Source: Comamonas kerstersii (GTDB taxonomy: Bacteria; Pseudomonadota; Gammaproteobacteria; Burkholderiales; Burkholderiaceae_C). Taken from it: a stretch of 64,000 bases of DNA. Position numbers and translations under genes: made by a program. Shown piece after piece: positions 36,433-45,425 of this stretch; within the stretch, counting starts at the first letter, position 1; every line of letters begins with the position of its first letter. The notes under the pieces are model-generated. The model saw nothing but the letters and a program-made list of their open reading frames with translations, searched no databases and was not told where the DNA came from. The stretch is taken from positions 62,001 through 126,000 of the forward strand of contig NZ_VZOT01000006.1 in assembly GCF_008801935.1 (NCBI RefSeq), read 5' to 3'.

Positions 36433-36550
36433 ACAGCGACCAAGCAAGCGGTATCCAGTGAGCGCGTCCGGCGACACGCAAAAGAAACCATCATAGGCAC
36501 TCACAGGCGCGCCAACCATCACCGTGTCGCAACGCCCCCATCGTCAGCGC

Positions 36551-36675
36551 AAAAAAAAGCCCCGAGCCGCTGGGGCTTGGGGCTGAATCCACCGTTAGAG
36601 GAGGTGGAGGAGACAACTGGTGCGCTACAGTCTGAACTGTGGTGCGTCGCTTGCCTGACAAGCGATGAGCGCGAA
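36551..36675 (-). ncRNA. candidate small RNA with anti-Shine-Dalgarno runs (or ilvA leader)
   Basis: About 125 bases from the predicted start near 36675 to a T-run at 36551. On the minus strand the RNA would fold as hairpin CGCTTG/CAAGCG, hairpin ACAGT/ACTGT, then hairpin TCCACC/GGTGGA. It contains TCTCCTCCACCTCCTCT, complementary to ribosome-binding sites, partly single-stranded and partly in a loop. The terminator is AGCCCC/GGGGCT (36558-36563 with 36572-36577) plus eight T. No start codon with a sensible leader peptide lies after the predicted start site. I recall a described betaproteobacterial toxic small RNA with an anti-SD motif; whether this is that family needs a covariance search. 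Confidence 0.6.
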
Positions 36676-36681
36676 GCCTAA

Positions 36682-36710
36682 ATTGTACGGCGTTTCATGC
36701 TGCGCCGCAA
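36682..36710 (-). promoter_or_regulatory. sigma-70 promoter of the candidate small RNA
   Basis: On the minus strand TTGCGG (36710-36705), exactly 17 bases, TACAAT (36687-36682). Transcription should begin near 36675. Confidence 0.65.
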
Positions 36711-36809
36711 TAAGGTTTCAATGTTTACTGAAATGCCAGACATCAAAGTAGGGACAATCAATTCCGTAACCATCGGCCCTCTCACAGAAATTGCACAGGA
36801 GTAATCACT

Positions 36810-37259
36810 ATGGAATGCACCGTCAGCTGGACCGGCGCAACAGGTACCCGTTCGGGCATGGGCTTTATTGCTGAAACCGGCAGTGGCCACATCCTCGCCA
36901 TGGATGGCGCGCCCGACGAACGCAACCCCGCCAATGGCGGCCAGAACCTGGCCCCCCGCCCCATGGAAGCCCTGCTGGCTGGCACGGGCGGCTGCACCGC
37001 GTATGACGTGGTGCTTATCCTCAAACGCGGCCGCCACGATGTGCGCGGCTGCAGCGTCAAGCTCCAGGCCGAACGCGCAGAAGTCGAACCCAAGGTTTTC
37101 ACCAAGATCAATATGCACTTCACCGTGACCGGCAAGGGCATACCCGCTGCGGCCGTCGAACGCGCCATTGCCATGAGCCACGAGAAGTACTGCTCGGCCA
37201 GCATCATGCTGGGCAAGACGGCCGAGATCACCACCAGCTTTGAGCTGGTTGAGGTGTAA
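36810..37259 (+). CDS. OsmC family peroxiredoxin-like protein
   Basis: A 149-residue OsmC/Ohr-fold protein. Two conserved cysteines stand at 62 (GTGGCTAYDVV) and 128 (SHEKYCSAS), the redox pair that reduces organic peroxides in this superfamily. PMEALLAGTGGCTAYD and IEKYC-like spacing fit the YhfA-type branch, whose role is less defined than OsmC or Ohr. AGGAG lies eight bases before the ATG. A terminator follows the stop. Confidence 0.88.
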   Translation: MECTVSWTGATGTRSGMGFIAETGSGHILAMDGAPDERNPANGGQNLAPRPMEALLAGTGGCTAYDVVLILKRGRHDVRGCSVKLQAERAEVEPKVFTKINMHFTVTGKGIPAAAVERAIAMSHEKYCSASIMLGKTAEITTSFELVEV

Positions 37260-37633
37260 CAAGGTAGCAACTGCTGGCTTTCAATGCCTATCTGCACACA
37301 CAAGCGCCTATATGGCGCTTTTTTTGTTTGTCTATCTACGGCAAAGAATTACACGAAAGTATTTGCACACTTTTTTCTCAACAAAGAATGCAAGCAAATG
37401 TCACGAATCTCTCAGCCAATCGAGGCCGGGCACACCTCATCCCGGGTGTTGCACCAAGACAACAAAAACCGCCGTTTTTTGCGTCGCGACATGGTTTTTC
37501 TTTGCGCAAGACGGCCCTCTCTGGTGCAATAGCCAGCAACTTCCCCACCAGGAGGTTGGCGCGTCTTGCAGCAGCTGCACCGCTTTATGCACCAGACACT
37601 GCAATGCGCCTTCAACAAACCTTGGAGTATCAA
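37260..37633. other. intergenic region upstream of the first porin gene
   Basis: About 374 bases: a terminator (37302-37325) and then a long, A- and C-rich leader before the porin ATG. No convincing promoter hexamers or gene were picked out. A long leader is common for porins controlled by small RNAs, but no such site is shown here. Confidence 0.5.
37302..37325 (+). terminator. rho-independent terminator after the OsmC gene
   Basis: AAGCGCC, TATAT loop, GGCGCTT, then T-run. Confidence 0.88.
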
Positions 37634-38659
37634 ATGAAGAAATCTCTGATCGCTTTGGCAGCTGTTGCTGCTTCCGGCGCCGCAATGGCTCAATCTTCCG
37701 TCACCCTGTACGGCGTGGTGGACACATCCGTTGCTTACGTGAAGGGCGACAAAAGCGTTTCCGGCCTGCTGAACAGCGGCGCTGCTACCAGCCGTCTGGG
37801 CTTCCGCGGCGTGGAAGATCTGGGCAATGGCCTGAAGGCTGAGTTCGTTCTGGAAGGCCAAGTGGATCCTGACAACGGCACTGCTGGCGGCTTCAACTTC
37901 AAGCGTCAATCGACCGTGGGTCTGGCTGGTGAGTTCGGCCAAGTGCGTCTGGGCCGTGCTCTGACCGCTTCCTACAACGCTGTAAGCCGTTACGACGTGT
38001 TCGGCACCGTGGGTCTGGGCTCTACGCTGGCTTGGTCTGGTGCTGAAACTGGCTACCAAAACCGCTCCAACAACATGATCAGCTACATCTCGCCCAAGTT
38101 TGCTGGCTTTGGCGTGGGTATTGACTACGGTTTTGGCGAACAGAAAAAGAACAAGACCAACCGCTACATGGGCATTGGCGCCACCTATGACAACGGCCCT
38201 CTGAGCTTGGGTCTGGGTTACGACAAGCAAAACAACGGCTTGGGCGAACTGCCCAACGAAGACCTGAAGACTTGGCAGCTGGGTGGCTCTTATGACTTCG
38301 CAGTGGTCAAGCTGGCAGCTTTCTACAAGGAAACAAAGTACACCCAAATTTCTACCAACGGCAGCGAAAAGCTGAAGACTTGGAACCTGGGTGTTTCCGC
38401 CCCCGTGGGCGCCGCTGGTGTTGTAAAGGCTTCTTACAACAACTACAAGTTGTCTGATAGCTCCGAAAAGGCTCAGCAGTTCTCTCTGGGTTATGTGCAC
38501 AGCCTGTCCAAGCGTACTGCTCTGTACGGCACATACTCCTACCTGAAGAACAAGAATGGCGCCGACTTTGAACTGAACGGTGCATTCGCTGGCGTGAACG
38601 GCGCTAACGACTCCGGCAAGATGCAAGGTGTTCAAGTTGGCGTTCGCCACGCTTTCTAA
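37634..38659 (+). CDS. outer-membrane porin, Gram-negative trimeric type
   Basis: A 341-residue porin of the OmpC/Omp32 type found in Comamonadaceae. The signal peptide MKKSLIALAAVAASGAAMAQ is followed by SSVTLYGVVDTSVAY, the standard first strand. GVEDLGNGLKAEFVLEGQVD and GEFGQVRLGRALTASY are family blocks, and the last strand ends GVQVGVRHAF with the C-terminal Phe needed for outer-membrane assembly. CTTGGAG lies upstream of the ATG at 37634. Omp32 relatives favour anions. It is probably a major porin given its typical codon use. Confidence 0.93.
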   Translation: MKKSLIALAAVAASGAAMAQSSVTLYGVVDTSVAYVKGDKSVSGLLNSGAATSRLGFRGVEDLGNGLKAEFVLEGQVDPDNGTAGGFNFKRQSTVGLAGEFGQVRLGRALTASYNAVSRYDVFGTVGLGSTLAWSGAETGYQNRSNNMISYISPKFAGFGVGIDYGFGEQKKNKTNRYMGIGATYDNGPLSLGLGYDKQNNGLGELPNEDLKTWQLGGSYDFAVVKLAAFYKETKYTQISTNGSEKLKTWNLGVSAPVGAAGVVKASYNNYKLSDSSEKAQQFSLGYVHSLSKRTALYGTYSYLKNKNGADFELNGAFAGVNGANDSGKMQGVQVGVRHAF

Positions 38660-38700
38660 TTGGTTGCAGGCCCAGGCCTGCTGCTAATGAAGCAATCAAA

Positions 38701-38725
38701 AGCCAGCCTTCGGGCTGGCTTTTTT
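38701..38725 (+). terminator. rho-independent terminator after the first porin
   Basis: AGCCAGCC, TTCG tetraloop, GGCTGGCT, five T. Confidence 0.92.
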
Positions 38726-38860
38726 ACGTCTGGCACTTTTGTAGCCAAGGGAAAACCAGCGTGGTTTTCATGCCAGCGCATCTATTCGAACGCATGTGCT
38801 TTTCTAGAATGTTTTTTGCACCCATACCTATTCATTGGTTTCAAATCAAGGAGACAAAAG

Positions 38861-40264
38861 ATGCAAAAAACAATTCTGGGAGCAGCCATTGCCGCCATCT
38901 GCGGCCTTGGCACATCCGCCGCCATGGCACAGCAAGCCTCTACCAGCAAGGTAGAGCTATGGGGTATTGCTGATGCGGCAATCCGCCACACCAATAATGA
39001 AGGGGCAGACAAAGGCAGCCTGACCAAAATGATTGGCGGCGGCATGTCCCAGAGCCGCTGGGGCATCAATGTGGAGGAAGACTTGGGCGGTGGCACCAAG
39101 GCGCTGGTACATCTGGAACACCGTTTTAATCTGGATACCGGTGAAAAAGATGCAACAGCACCTTTTTTCCAACTTTCCTATATTGGTCTGCAAGGTCCAT
39201 ATGGACGTCTGACCATGGGCCGCCAGTGGAACGTGCTGTTTGATGTAGTTTCTTCCACCTATGCATCCTTCCCCTACTCGCCTTATATGGATGCCTATAA
39301 GCCAGAGCTGGGAATGGCAGCTGGTGCGCGCACCAGCAATTCCCTGAAATATTTGCTGGCTACTCCTGATCGACGCTGGGTGGGTGCACTTCAGTACTCC
39401 TTTCATGAAGGCAATCAAAACACTAGCGCTGTAGAAAATACGCTAGCTGCTGCAGCCCCTGGTCTGATTAACAGCCAGCTACCTCCAGGAGCTCCGTCAG
39501 TGACTGGAGCAACAACATTAGGCCAAATAGCAAGTGCTATCGGCCCCCAAAATCTTGCCGCTCTGATGAGTGGAGTGAAATCCACCATCAATAATGCAGA
39601 TCCTAACAGCCCCTTGGGCCAAGCTGTTGCACCTTCCCTCAGCCCTATAGCTACAGGTTCACTCAAAACATTTGGTGGTTTTTTACGCTATTCTCAAGAT
39701 GGCATCTCTGTTGGCGGTGGTTATTTAAGAACGCACCTGCCAGCAGGGACCAAACTGGATGCCTGGACCTTAGGTGGCTCTTATCGCAAAGATAAGTTGT
39801 ATGTGAACTTGGGTTATGGCTCCAACAAAATCAAAAATCAAGAAACCTTTAACCAAACAACCAACTCCACCATCTCTGATATTGCAAAATTTGAAGCACG
39901 CCGCCTTGTTGACCAAACCATTATCAATGGTTTTTGGCAAGGTCAAACCAATGGCGGCTTCTTAGCAGGTGATTCCGATAAGCGCACCATGTATAAATTG
40001 GGCTTTGGCTACCAGATTACCCCACAAATTAATGCTGGCATTCATTACTACCATGCCAAGCAAAAAGGTTCAGCCTCTGGCAATTACAACGGCAAGGCTG
40101 ACTTTGTAGTGGCACTGGCCAATTACGCCTTCAGCAAGCGCACCGATGCCTACTTTGGTGTAGACCACACCAAGGTACGTGGTGGTGAGGATATGTACCT
40201 GGACCGCACCAGCAAAGCCCGCAGCCGCACAGGTATTACCGCCGGCCTGCGCCACCGCTTCTAA
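38861..40264 (+). CDS. outer-membrane porin, larger, atypical composition
   Basis: A 467-residue porin of the same superfamily but about 125 residues longer. The signal peptide ends SAAMAQ, strand one is KVELWGIADAAIRH, and the C-terminus is GITAGLRHRF with terminal Phe. AAGGAGA lies just before the ATG at 38861. Long inserts (for example around 190-270 and 330-370) should be surface loops. The region 39250-40050 looks clearly richer in A+T than the neighbours, with codons such as TTA and AAT frequent, which suggests acquisition or diversifying loops. The substrate is unknown. Confidence 0.9.
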   Translation: MQKTILGAAIAAICGLGTSAAMAQQASTSKVELWGIADAAIRHTNNEGADKGSLTKMIGGGMSQSRWGINVEEDLGGGTKALVHLEHRFNLDTGEKDATAPFFQLSYIGLQGPYGRLTMGRQWNVLFDVVSSTYASFPYSPYMDAYKPELGMAAGARTSNSLKYLLATPDRRWVGALQYSFHEGNQNTSAVENTLAAAAPGLINSQLPPGAPSVTGATTLGQIASAIGPQNLAALMSGVKSTINNADPNSPLGQAVAPSLSPIATGSLKTFGGFLRYSQDGISVGGGYLRTHLPAGTKLDAWTLGGSYRKDKLYVNLGYGSNKIKNQETFNQTTNSTISDIAKFEARRLVDQTIINGFWQGQTNGGFLAGDSDKRTMYKLGFGYQITPQINAGIHYYHAKQKGSASGNYNGKADFVVALANYAFSKRTDAYFGVDHTKVRGGEDMYLDRTSKARSRTGITAGLRHRF

Positions 40265-40282
40265 AAAAAGAGCCTCTCCAAC

Positions 40283-40312
40283 AAAAAGCCGGCAAAAGCC
40301 GGTTTTTTGTTT
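40283..40312 (+). terminator. bidirectional terminator between porin and hexR
   Basis: AAAAAGCCGGC, AAAA loop, GCCGGTTTTTT. Located between convergent genes. Confidence 0.85.
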
Positions 40313-41160
40313 TACAGCTCAGAGCGCTTGTTTTGCATATTATTCTGCAAATGTTTGAGCTTTTCTGACAAGGATTCACCCATATTCAAAGCGGCTGCTG
40401 TTGCCAGAATATCAATAATCAGCAAGTGCAAGAGACGGGATGCCATGGGCGTATAAAAGTCTGAACCTTCCAGATTATCAGCTGCCAGATGAATATGGCT
40501 GATCTGTGACAGTGGTGTATGGCTGGAGGTAATCGCAATAATGGTGGCCCCGTTGTTTTTGGCAATCTGCGCCACTTCCAGCAGATCTTTGGTGCGGCCA
40601 GAGTTAGAGATCAGGATGGCGCAGTCACCTTGTGCCAGCATGGTGGCACCAATCACCTGCAGGTGGGTGTCGCTGGAGGCATGGCTGCTGATGCCCAGAC
40701 GCAAAAACTTGTGCTGCGCGTCCTGCGCCACCACGCCGGAGTTGCCTACGCCATAGATTTCCAGGCGTTTTTTCTTGCGCCAGGTATCCACAATGGCCTG
40801 CACAGCCTGCTCCACGGCCTGGGGTGAGGCGGCGTTGCGGTACTGCAAAAAGGCAGCCACCGAGTTATCGATTACCTTGACCAGCACATCTGCCGTCTTG
40901 TCATCGGCATCCACACTGCGGTGCACATAGGGTACGCCTTCGGCCACATTGCCTGCGAGCTTGAGCTTGAAGTCTGCCAGGCCGTCATAGCCCATGCTGC
41001 GGCAAAAACGCACCACGGTGGGCTTGCTGACATTGGCTTTTTCTGCCAGCTCGCGCACTGGCAGGCGTGCAAAGCTGTGTGGATCTGCCAGCACGAGGCG
41101 CCCCACCCTTTGCTCAGCGGGTGCCAGAGAAGGAAGAGATGCTGCAATTCGGTCAAGCAT
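40312..41160 (-). CDS. HexR-type RpiR family regulator of central carbon metabolism
   Basis: A 282-residue regulator with an RpiR helix-turn-helix domain (about 1-78; ELAEKANVSKPTVVRFCRSM) and a SIS domain (about 115-250; LEIYGVGNSGVVAQDAQHK and CAILISNSGRTKD). The close HexR character and the divergent position to tal and pgi support a role in sugar-phosphate control, in which HexR senses KDPG. No clear HexR operator was found in the shared intergenic region, so the regulated targets here are inferred. Confidence 0.85.
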   Translation of the reverse strand: MLDRIAASLPSLAPAEQRVGRLVLADPHSFARLPVRELAEKANVSKPTVVRFCRSMGYDGLADFKLKLAGNVAEGVPYVHRSVDADDKTADVLVKVIDNSVAAFLQYRNAASPQAVEQAVQAIVDTWRKKKRLEIYGVGNSGVVAQDAQHKFLRLGISSHASSDTHLQVIGATMLAQGDCAILISNSGRTKDLLEVAQIAKNNGATIIAITSSHTPLSQISHIHLAADNLEGSDFYTPMASRLLHLLIIDILATAAALNMGESLSEKLKHLQNNMQNKRSEL

Positions 41161-41308
41161 GGAAGGTCCAATCAGTCACACACGTAAAGCCGAGATTTTG
41201 CGCCACGAACAACAAACACACAGGCTCTCAGGCGTTGCAGACCGTGTAATCCCTGAAGCACACTACACTTGCCACACCTATAAAAACGCATAACGCCAGC
41301 GAGACCGC

Positions 41309-42256
41309 ATGAACCAGCTCGAACAACTCAAGCAATACACCACGGTGGTGGCTGACACCGGCGATTTCCAGCAAATCGCCCAGTACCAGCCCCAGGATGC
41401 CACGACCAACCCCTCCCTGATTTTGAAGGCTGTGCAGCAGGCGCAGTACCAGCCCTTGCTGCAGGCCACCGCCAGCCAATGGCGTGATGCACCGCTGGAT
41501 GAAGTGGTGGACCGTCTGCTGGTGAAGTTTGGCTGCGAAATTCTCTCTGTAGTGCCAGGCCGTGTCTCGACAGAAGTCGACGCGCGCCTGTCTTTTGACA
41601 CCGCAGCCACCGTGGCGCGTGCGGAACGCCTCATTGCCCTGTACGAAGCCGCTGGTGTGCATATTGACCGCGTGCTGATCAAGATTGCCGCTACATGGGA
41701 AGGCATTGCCGCCGCACGCCAGCTGGAGCAACGCGGCATTCACACCAATCTGACCCTGCTGTTTTCCAAGGTGCAGGCTGTGGCCTGCGGGGATGCCAAG
41801 GTGCAGCTGATTTCCCCCTTTGTGGGCCGCATTTACGACTGGTACAAAAAGCAGGCTGGCGCGCAATGGGACGAAGCAGCGATGGCAGGTGCCAACGACC
41901 CCGGCGTGCGCTCCGTGCGGGCCATCTACGACTATTACAAGCGCTTTGGCATCACCACCGAAGTGATGGGGGCGAGCTTTCGCAACACGGGCCAGATTCT
42001 GGCGCTGGCGGGCTGTGATTTGCTGACCATCTCCCCCGACCTGCTGGCTCAGCTACAGCAGCAGGATGCGCCCGTCATCCAGGCATTGAGCCATGAAGCA
42101 GCCAAGCAGCAAGACCTAGAGCGTGAACACTATGACGAAGCCAGCTTCCGCCTGGCGCTGAATCAGGACGCCATGGCGACCGAAAAACTGGCCGAGGGCA
42201 TTCGTGCCTTTGTGGCGGATGCGCAGAAGCTGGAACAGCTCATCCGCTCCGTTTAA
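41309..42256 (+). CDS. tal: transaldolase
   Basis: A 315-residue class I transaldolase of the pentose phosphate pathway. [12 protein letters not shown] is the N-terminal signature, and the Schiff-base lysine lies in [26 protein letters not shown] and [13 protein letters not shown] are further family blocks. It interconverts sedoheptulose-7-P and glyceraldehyde-3-P with erythrose-4-P and fructose-6-P. It starts a unit with a FabH-like gene and pgi, divergent from the HexR-type regulator. Confidence 0.96.
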   Translation: MNQLEQLKQYTTVVADTGDFQQIAQYQPQDATTNPSLILKAVQQAQYQPLLQATASQWRDAPLDEVVDRLLVKFGCEILSVVPGRVSTEVDARLSFDTAATVARAERLIALYEAAGVHIDRVLIKIAATWEGIAAARQLEQRGIHTNLTLLFSKVQAVACGDAKVQLISPFVGRIYDWYKKQAGAQWDEAAMAGANDPGVRSVRAIYDYYKRFGITTEVMGASFRNTGQILALAGCDLLTISPDLLAQLQQQDAPVIQALSHEAAKQQDLEREHYDEASFRLALNQDAMATEKLAEGIRAFVADAQKLEQLIRSV

Positions 42257-42329
42257 TCCCATCACCCCTACCAACTTTCCCAAGCCAGAGGCAGGCATGC
42301 AGCATGACCTGCCCGTGGAGACACCTCCC

Positions 42330-43448
42330 ATGCACTCTGCCGTCATCAGCGGTACAGGCCTGTACCAGCCACCCTACACCATTACCAATGCGGAACTGGT
42401 TACTGCCTTCAACCAGTATGCCGATCTGCACAATCAGCGTTTTGCAGCTGAAATTTCCGCAGGCACACACACGCCCATGCAGCACTCCAGCGTGGAGTTC
42501 ATTGAAAAAGCCTCGGGCATTCGCCAGCGTTATGTGCTGGAGAAAACCGGGGTGCTGGACCCGCTGCGCATGTATCCACGCTTTGAGGAGCGAGGTGACG
42601 AGCAGCTGTCGCTGATGGCAGAAATTGCCGTGTCTGCAGCCCAGCAGGCCATGCAGCAGGCGGGCAAGACGGGTGCGGACATTGATATGGTGCTGTGCGC
42701 CGCATCGAACATGCAGCGCGCCTACCCCGCCATGGCCGTAGAGATTCAGCAGGCGCTGGGTGCTGGTGGCTATGGTTTTGACATGAATGTGGCCTGCTCT
42801 TCGGCCACCTTTGCGCTGGAGCAGGCGGTCAATGCCGTGCGCTGCGGCTCGGCACGCTGCGTGCTGATCGTGAACCCTGAAATCACCTCCGCCCACCTGG
42901 AGTGGCGCGACCGCGACTGCCACTTTATTTTTGGCGATGTGTGCACCGCCATCATCGTGGAACGTGCAGAAACAGCCACCAGCGCCGACCGCTGGGAGGT
43001 GCTGGGCACACGGCTGGCCACACAGTTTTCCAACAACATCCGCAACAATTTCGGCTTCCTCAACCGCAGCGAAGACAGCGACCCTGCAGCACGCGACAAG
43101 ACTTTCCGCCAGGAAGGCCGCAAGGTCTTCAAGGAAGTGGTGCCGATTGCAGCCGAGCACATTGCCACCCACCTGCAGCAGTTGGCCCATGCCCCTGCAG
43201 ACATTCGCCGCTACTGGTTGCACCAGGCCAATCTGAGCATGAACCAGCTGGTGCTGAAAAAACTGGTCGGCGAAGCCACGGAAGACCGCGCGCCACTGAT
43301 TCTGGATGAGTTTGCGAACACGGCCTCTGCAGGCTCTATCATCGCCTTCCACAAGCACCGTAACGATCTGGTCCCCGGGGACCTCGGCGTCATCTGCTCT
43401 TTTGGTGCTGGGTATTCGGTGGGCAGTGTCGTCGTGCGCAAACAGTAA
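42330..43448 (+). CDS. beta-ketoacyl-ACP synthase III-like (PA3286-type)
   Basis: A 372-residue thiolase-fold condensing enzyme. The Cys-His-Asn triad is visible: Cys156 in NVACSSATFALE, His in WLHQANLSMNQ, Asn in EFANTASAGS. It is longer than FabH and starts SAVISGTGLYQPPYTITN, resembling the Pseudomonas PA3286 enzyme that uses medium-chain acyl-CoA such as octanoyl-CoA; substrate here is inferred. The ATG at 42330 is 73 bases after tal; an upstream in-frame reading through the tal end is not supported. Its place between two sugar-phosphate genes is odd. Confidence 0.85.
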   Translation: MHSAVISGTGLYQPPYTITNAELVTAFNQYADLHNQRFAAEISAGTHTPMQHSSVEFIEKASGIRQRYVLEKTGVLDPLRMYPRFEERGDEQLSLMAEIAVSAAQQAMQQAGKTGADIDMVLCAASNMQRAYPAMAVEIQQALGAGGYGFDMNVACSSATFALEQAVNAVRCGSARCVLIVNPEITSAHLEWRDRDCHFIFGDVCTAIIVERAETATSADRWEVLGTRLATQFSNNIRNNFGFLNRSEDSDPAARDKTFRQEGRKVFKEVVPIAAEHIATHLQQLAHAPADIRRYWLHQANLSMNQLVLKKLVGEATEDRAPLILDEFANTASAGSIIAFHKHRNDLVPGDLGVICSFGAGYSVGSVVVRKQ

Positions 43449-43462
43449 GCGGAGCACAAGGT

Positions 43463-45073
43463 TTGGTTTGCCATACAAAGCCTGAATGGGCGCAACTCAA
43501 GGCCCACTTTCACAGCATGGAGGGGGGGCTGGATTTACAGGCTGCATTCAGGCAGGACCCGCAGCGCCTGGCACATCTGAGCCAGCAGGCCCCGCACGTG
43601 TTTGCTGACCTGTCCAAGAACTGGATGCTGCCGCAGACCGAAGTGCTGCTTTCTGCGCTGGCACAGGCCTGCGAGGTGCATGCCCTGCGCGATGCCATGC
43701 TGGCAGGCCAGACCATTAACAACACCGAGTCCCGCGCAGTCATGCACTGGCTGCTGCGCACACCACGCGATGGTGGTTTGCTACGAACGCACCCTGTGGT
43801 GCAGCAATGGACGCCGCAAATGCAGCAGGCGCTGCAGTCCGTGCACGACACACTGGATGCCATGCTCACCCTGGCGGAGCAGGTGCGCGCCAACCCACAA
43901 ATCACCGATGTGGTCAATATTGGCATTGGCGGCTCACACCTGGGGCCGGAAGTCGTCGTGCAGGCGCTGGAAGACTGGGTGGATGGCGACAAGCATTTCC
44001 ACTTTGTCTCCAACGTGGACGGGCATGAACTGGGGCATGTGCTGCGCAAGGTGCGGCCGGAAAACACGCTGTTTCTGATTGCTTCCAAGTCCTTCACTAC
44101 GGCAGAGACCATGCTCAACGCGCGCTCTGCACGGGAATGGTTTCTGGCACACGGCGGCAGCCCGCACCCGCAGGATGCCTGCAGCATCGACCAGCACTTT
44201 GTCGCACTCACCACCAACACCGAAGCGGCCGCGGAATTTGGCATTTCACGCACCCTTGGCTTCTGGGACTGGGTGGGTGGGCGTTTTTCACTGTGGTCGG
44301 CCATTGGCCTGCCGATTGCGATTGCCATTGGTGCCGAGCAGTTTCGCCAGATGCTGCAGGGCGCACACGCAATGGATGCGCATTTTTTCTCAGCCCCCGA
44401 TGCGCAGAACCTGCCTATGCGGCTGGGGCTGCTGGATGTGTGGAACCGCAACTTCTGCGGTTTTGGCAGCCGCTGCATTGCGCCCTACAGCCACGGGCTG
44501 CGCAGGCTCACGGCTTATCTGCAGCAGCTGGAGATGGAAAGCAATGGCAAGGGCGTCACCCGCGATGGGCACAAGCTGCCAGTAGCTACAGCACCCATTG
44601 TCTGGGGCGAGCCCGGCACCAATGGCCAGCACGCATTTTTTCAGATGCTGCACCAGGGGCCAGATGTCATTCCCGTGGAATTCATTGCGCTGCGTGATGG
44701 CGGTAAATACCTGGGGGCACACCACCAAAGCCTGGTCATCAACGCCATTGCCCAGGCCCAGGCACTGATGGAAGGCCGCTCCGGGGATGGCGCAGAGCGT
44801 GACTGCCCCGGCAACCGCCCCAGCACTTTCCTGCTGCTGCAGGCGCTGGACCCAGCCTCGCTGGGCGCTTTGATCGCGCTGTATGAGCACCGCATTTTTG
44901 TCTCTGGCGCAGTCTGGGGCATCAACAGCTTTGATCAATGGGGTGTAGAGCTGGGCAAAAAGCTGGCGCAGCAGCTGCGTGCACGCCAGCAGAGCCAGGA
45001 CTGGACAGGGGTTGACCCCTCCACCGTGGCGCTGATGCAGCGGCTGGCGGAGTCTCCCGTCAACGGCAACTAA
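43463..45073 (+). CDS. pgi: glucose-6-phosphate isomerase
   Basis: A 536-residue isomerase converting glucose-6-P and fructose-6-P. Family signatures are NIGIGGSHLGPEVVVQAL, the central FSLWSAIGLPIAIAIG (PROSITE-type P-G-isomerase block DWVGGRFSLWS), and VWGINSFDQWGVELGKKLA near the end. The start is read as TTG at 43463, with CGGAG a few bases upstream: the conserved N-terminal helix (KPEWAQLKAHF) begins before the first ATG at 43517, so the ATG would truncate it. Only 14 bases separate it from the FabH-like gene. Confidence 0.93.
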   Translation: MVCHTKPEWAQLKAHFHSMEGGLDLQAAFRQDPQRLAHLSQQAPHVFADLSKNWMLPQTEVLLSALAQACEVHALRDAMLAGQTINNTESRAVMHWLLRTPRDGGLLRTHPVVQQWTPQMQQALQSVHDTLDAMLTLAEQVRANPQITDVVNIGIGGSHLGPEVVVQALEDWVDGDKHFHFVSNVDGHELGHVLRKVRPENTLFLIASKSFTTAETMLNARSAREWFLAHGGSPHPQDACSIDQHFVALTTNTEAAAEFGISRTLGFWDWVGGRFSLWSAIGLPIAIAIGAEQFRQMLQGAHAMDAHFFSAPDAQNLPMRLGLLDVWNRNFCGFGSRCIAPYSHGLRRLTAYLQQLEMESNGKGVTRDGHKLPVATAPIVWGEPGTNGQHAFFQMLHQGPDVIPVEFIALRDGGKYLGAHHQSLVINAIAQAQALMEGRSGDGAERDCPGNRPSTFLLLQALDPASLGALIALYEHRIFVSGAVWGINSFDQWGVELGKKLAQQLRARQQSQDWTGVDPSTVALMQRLAESPVNGN

Positions 45074-45087
45074 GCCTGCAAAGGGCC

Positions 45088-45354
45088 TTACAGCTGGTTT
45101 AGATCCGGCTTTTCGTGCAGCGCAGCGTTGAGCTGGTCGATCACGATGGCCCAGTCATCATCGCAGTACAGCCTTTCGCGCAGCATCTGCGCCTGCTGCT
45201 GCGTCCAGCAGGGTGCCTCATGCAGCAACATGCCTTCTGGCAGGGGGCTGTGGTGCGCAATGAACTGCTGGATGCTGGCGGGGTCATTGGGCAGGCCCAG
45301 CTGCGCAAAGAGTTCCGTAAATCCGGGCTGAGATTCACCGGGGATCAAAGACAT
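45088..45354 (-). CDS. DUF2789 family protein
   Basis: An 88-residue soluble protein. FTELFAQLGLPNDPASIQQFIAHH and WAIVIDQLNAALH are the recognisable DUF2789 blocks. No function is known for the family. It is convergent with pgi, 14 bases away, and lies 71 bases downstream of gabD on the same strand. Confidence 0.8.
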   Translation of the reverse strand: MSLIPGESQPGFTELFAQLGLPNDPASIQQFIAHHSPLPEGMLLHEAPCWTQQQAQMLRERLYCDDDWAIVIDQLNAALHEKPDLNQL

Positions 45355-45425
45355 AAGCCAACTCCTTTGCAGTCATGTTGTGGGGTGGGAAGTGCATGGT
45401 AAAGCGCCCTGCATCCGTGTACGCG

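Larger units (their letters stand above)
36433..36809. other. intergenic region between ilvA and the OsmC gene
   Basis: About 377 bases. The central part (36551-36710) holds a promoter, several hairpins and a terminator on the minus strand. The part next to the OsmC gene holds its ribosome site (AGGAG at 36797-36801). Confidence 0.6.

Noticed and set aside
37440-37490. AAAAAC/GTTTTT hairpin in the porin leader as an internal terminator
   Set aside because: Only six A-T-rich pairs; too weak to be called a terminator, and it precedes a well-formed porin gene.
41254-41278. possible HexR operator GTGTAAT...ACTACAC before tal
   Set aside because: Arms match the HexR half-site only in part and are too far apart for the 15-17 base palindrome HexR binds.
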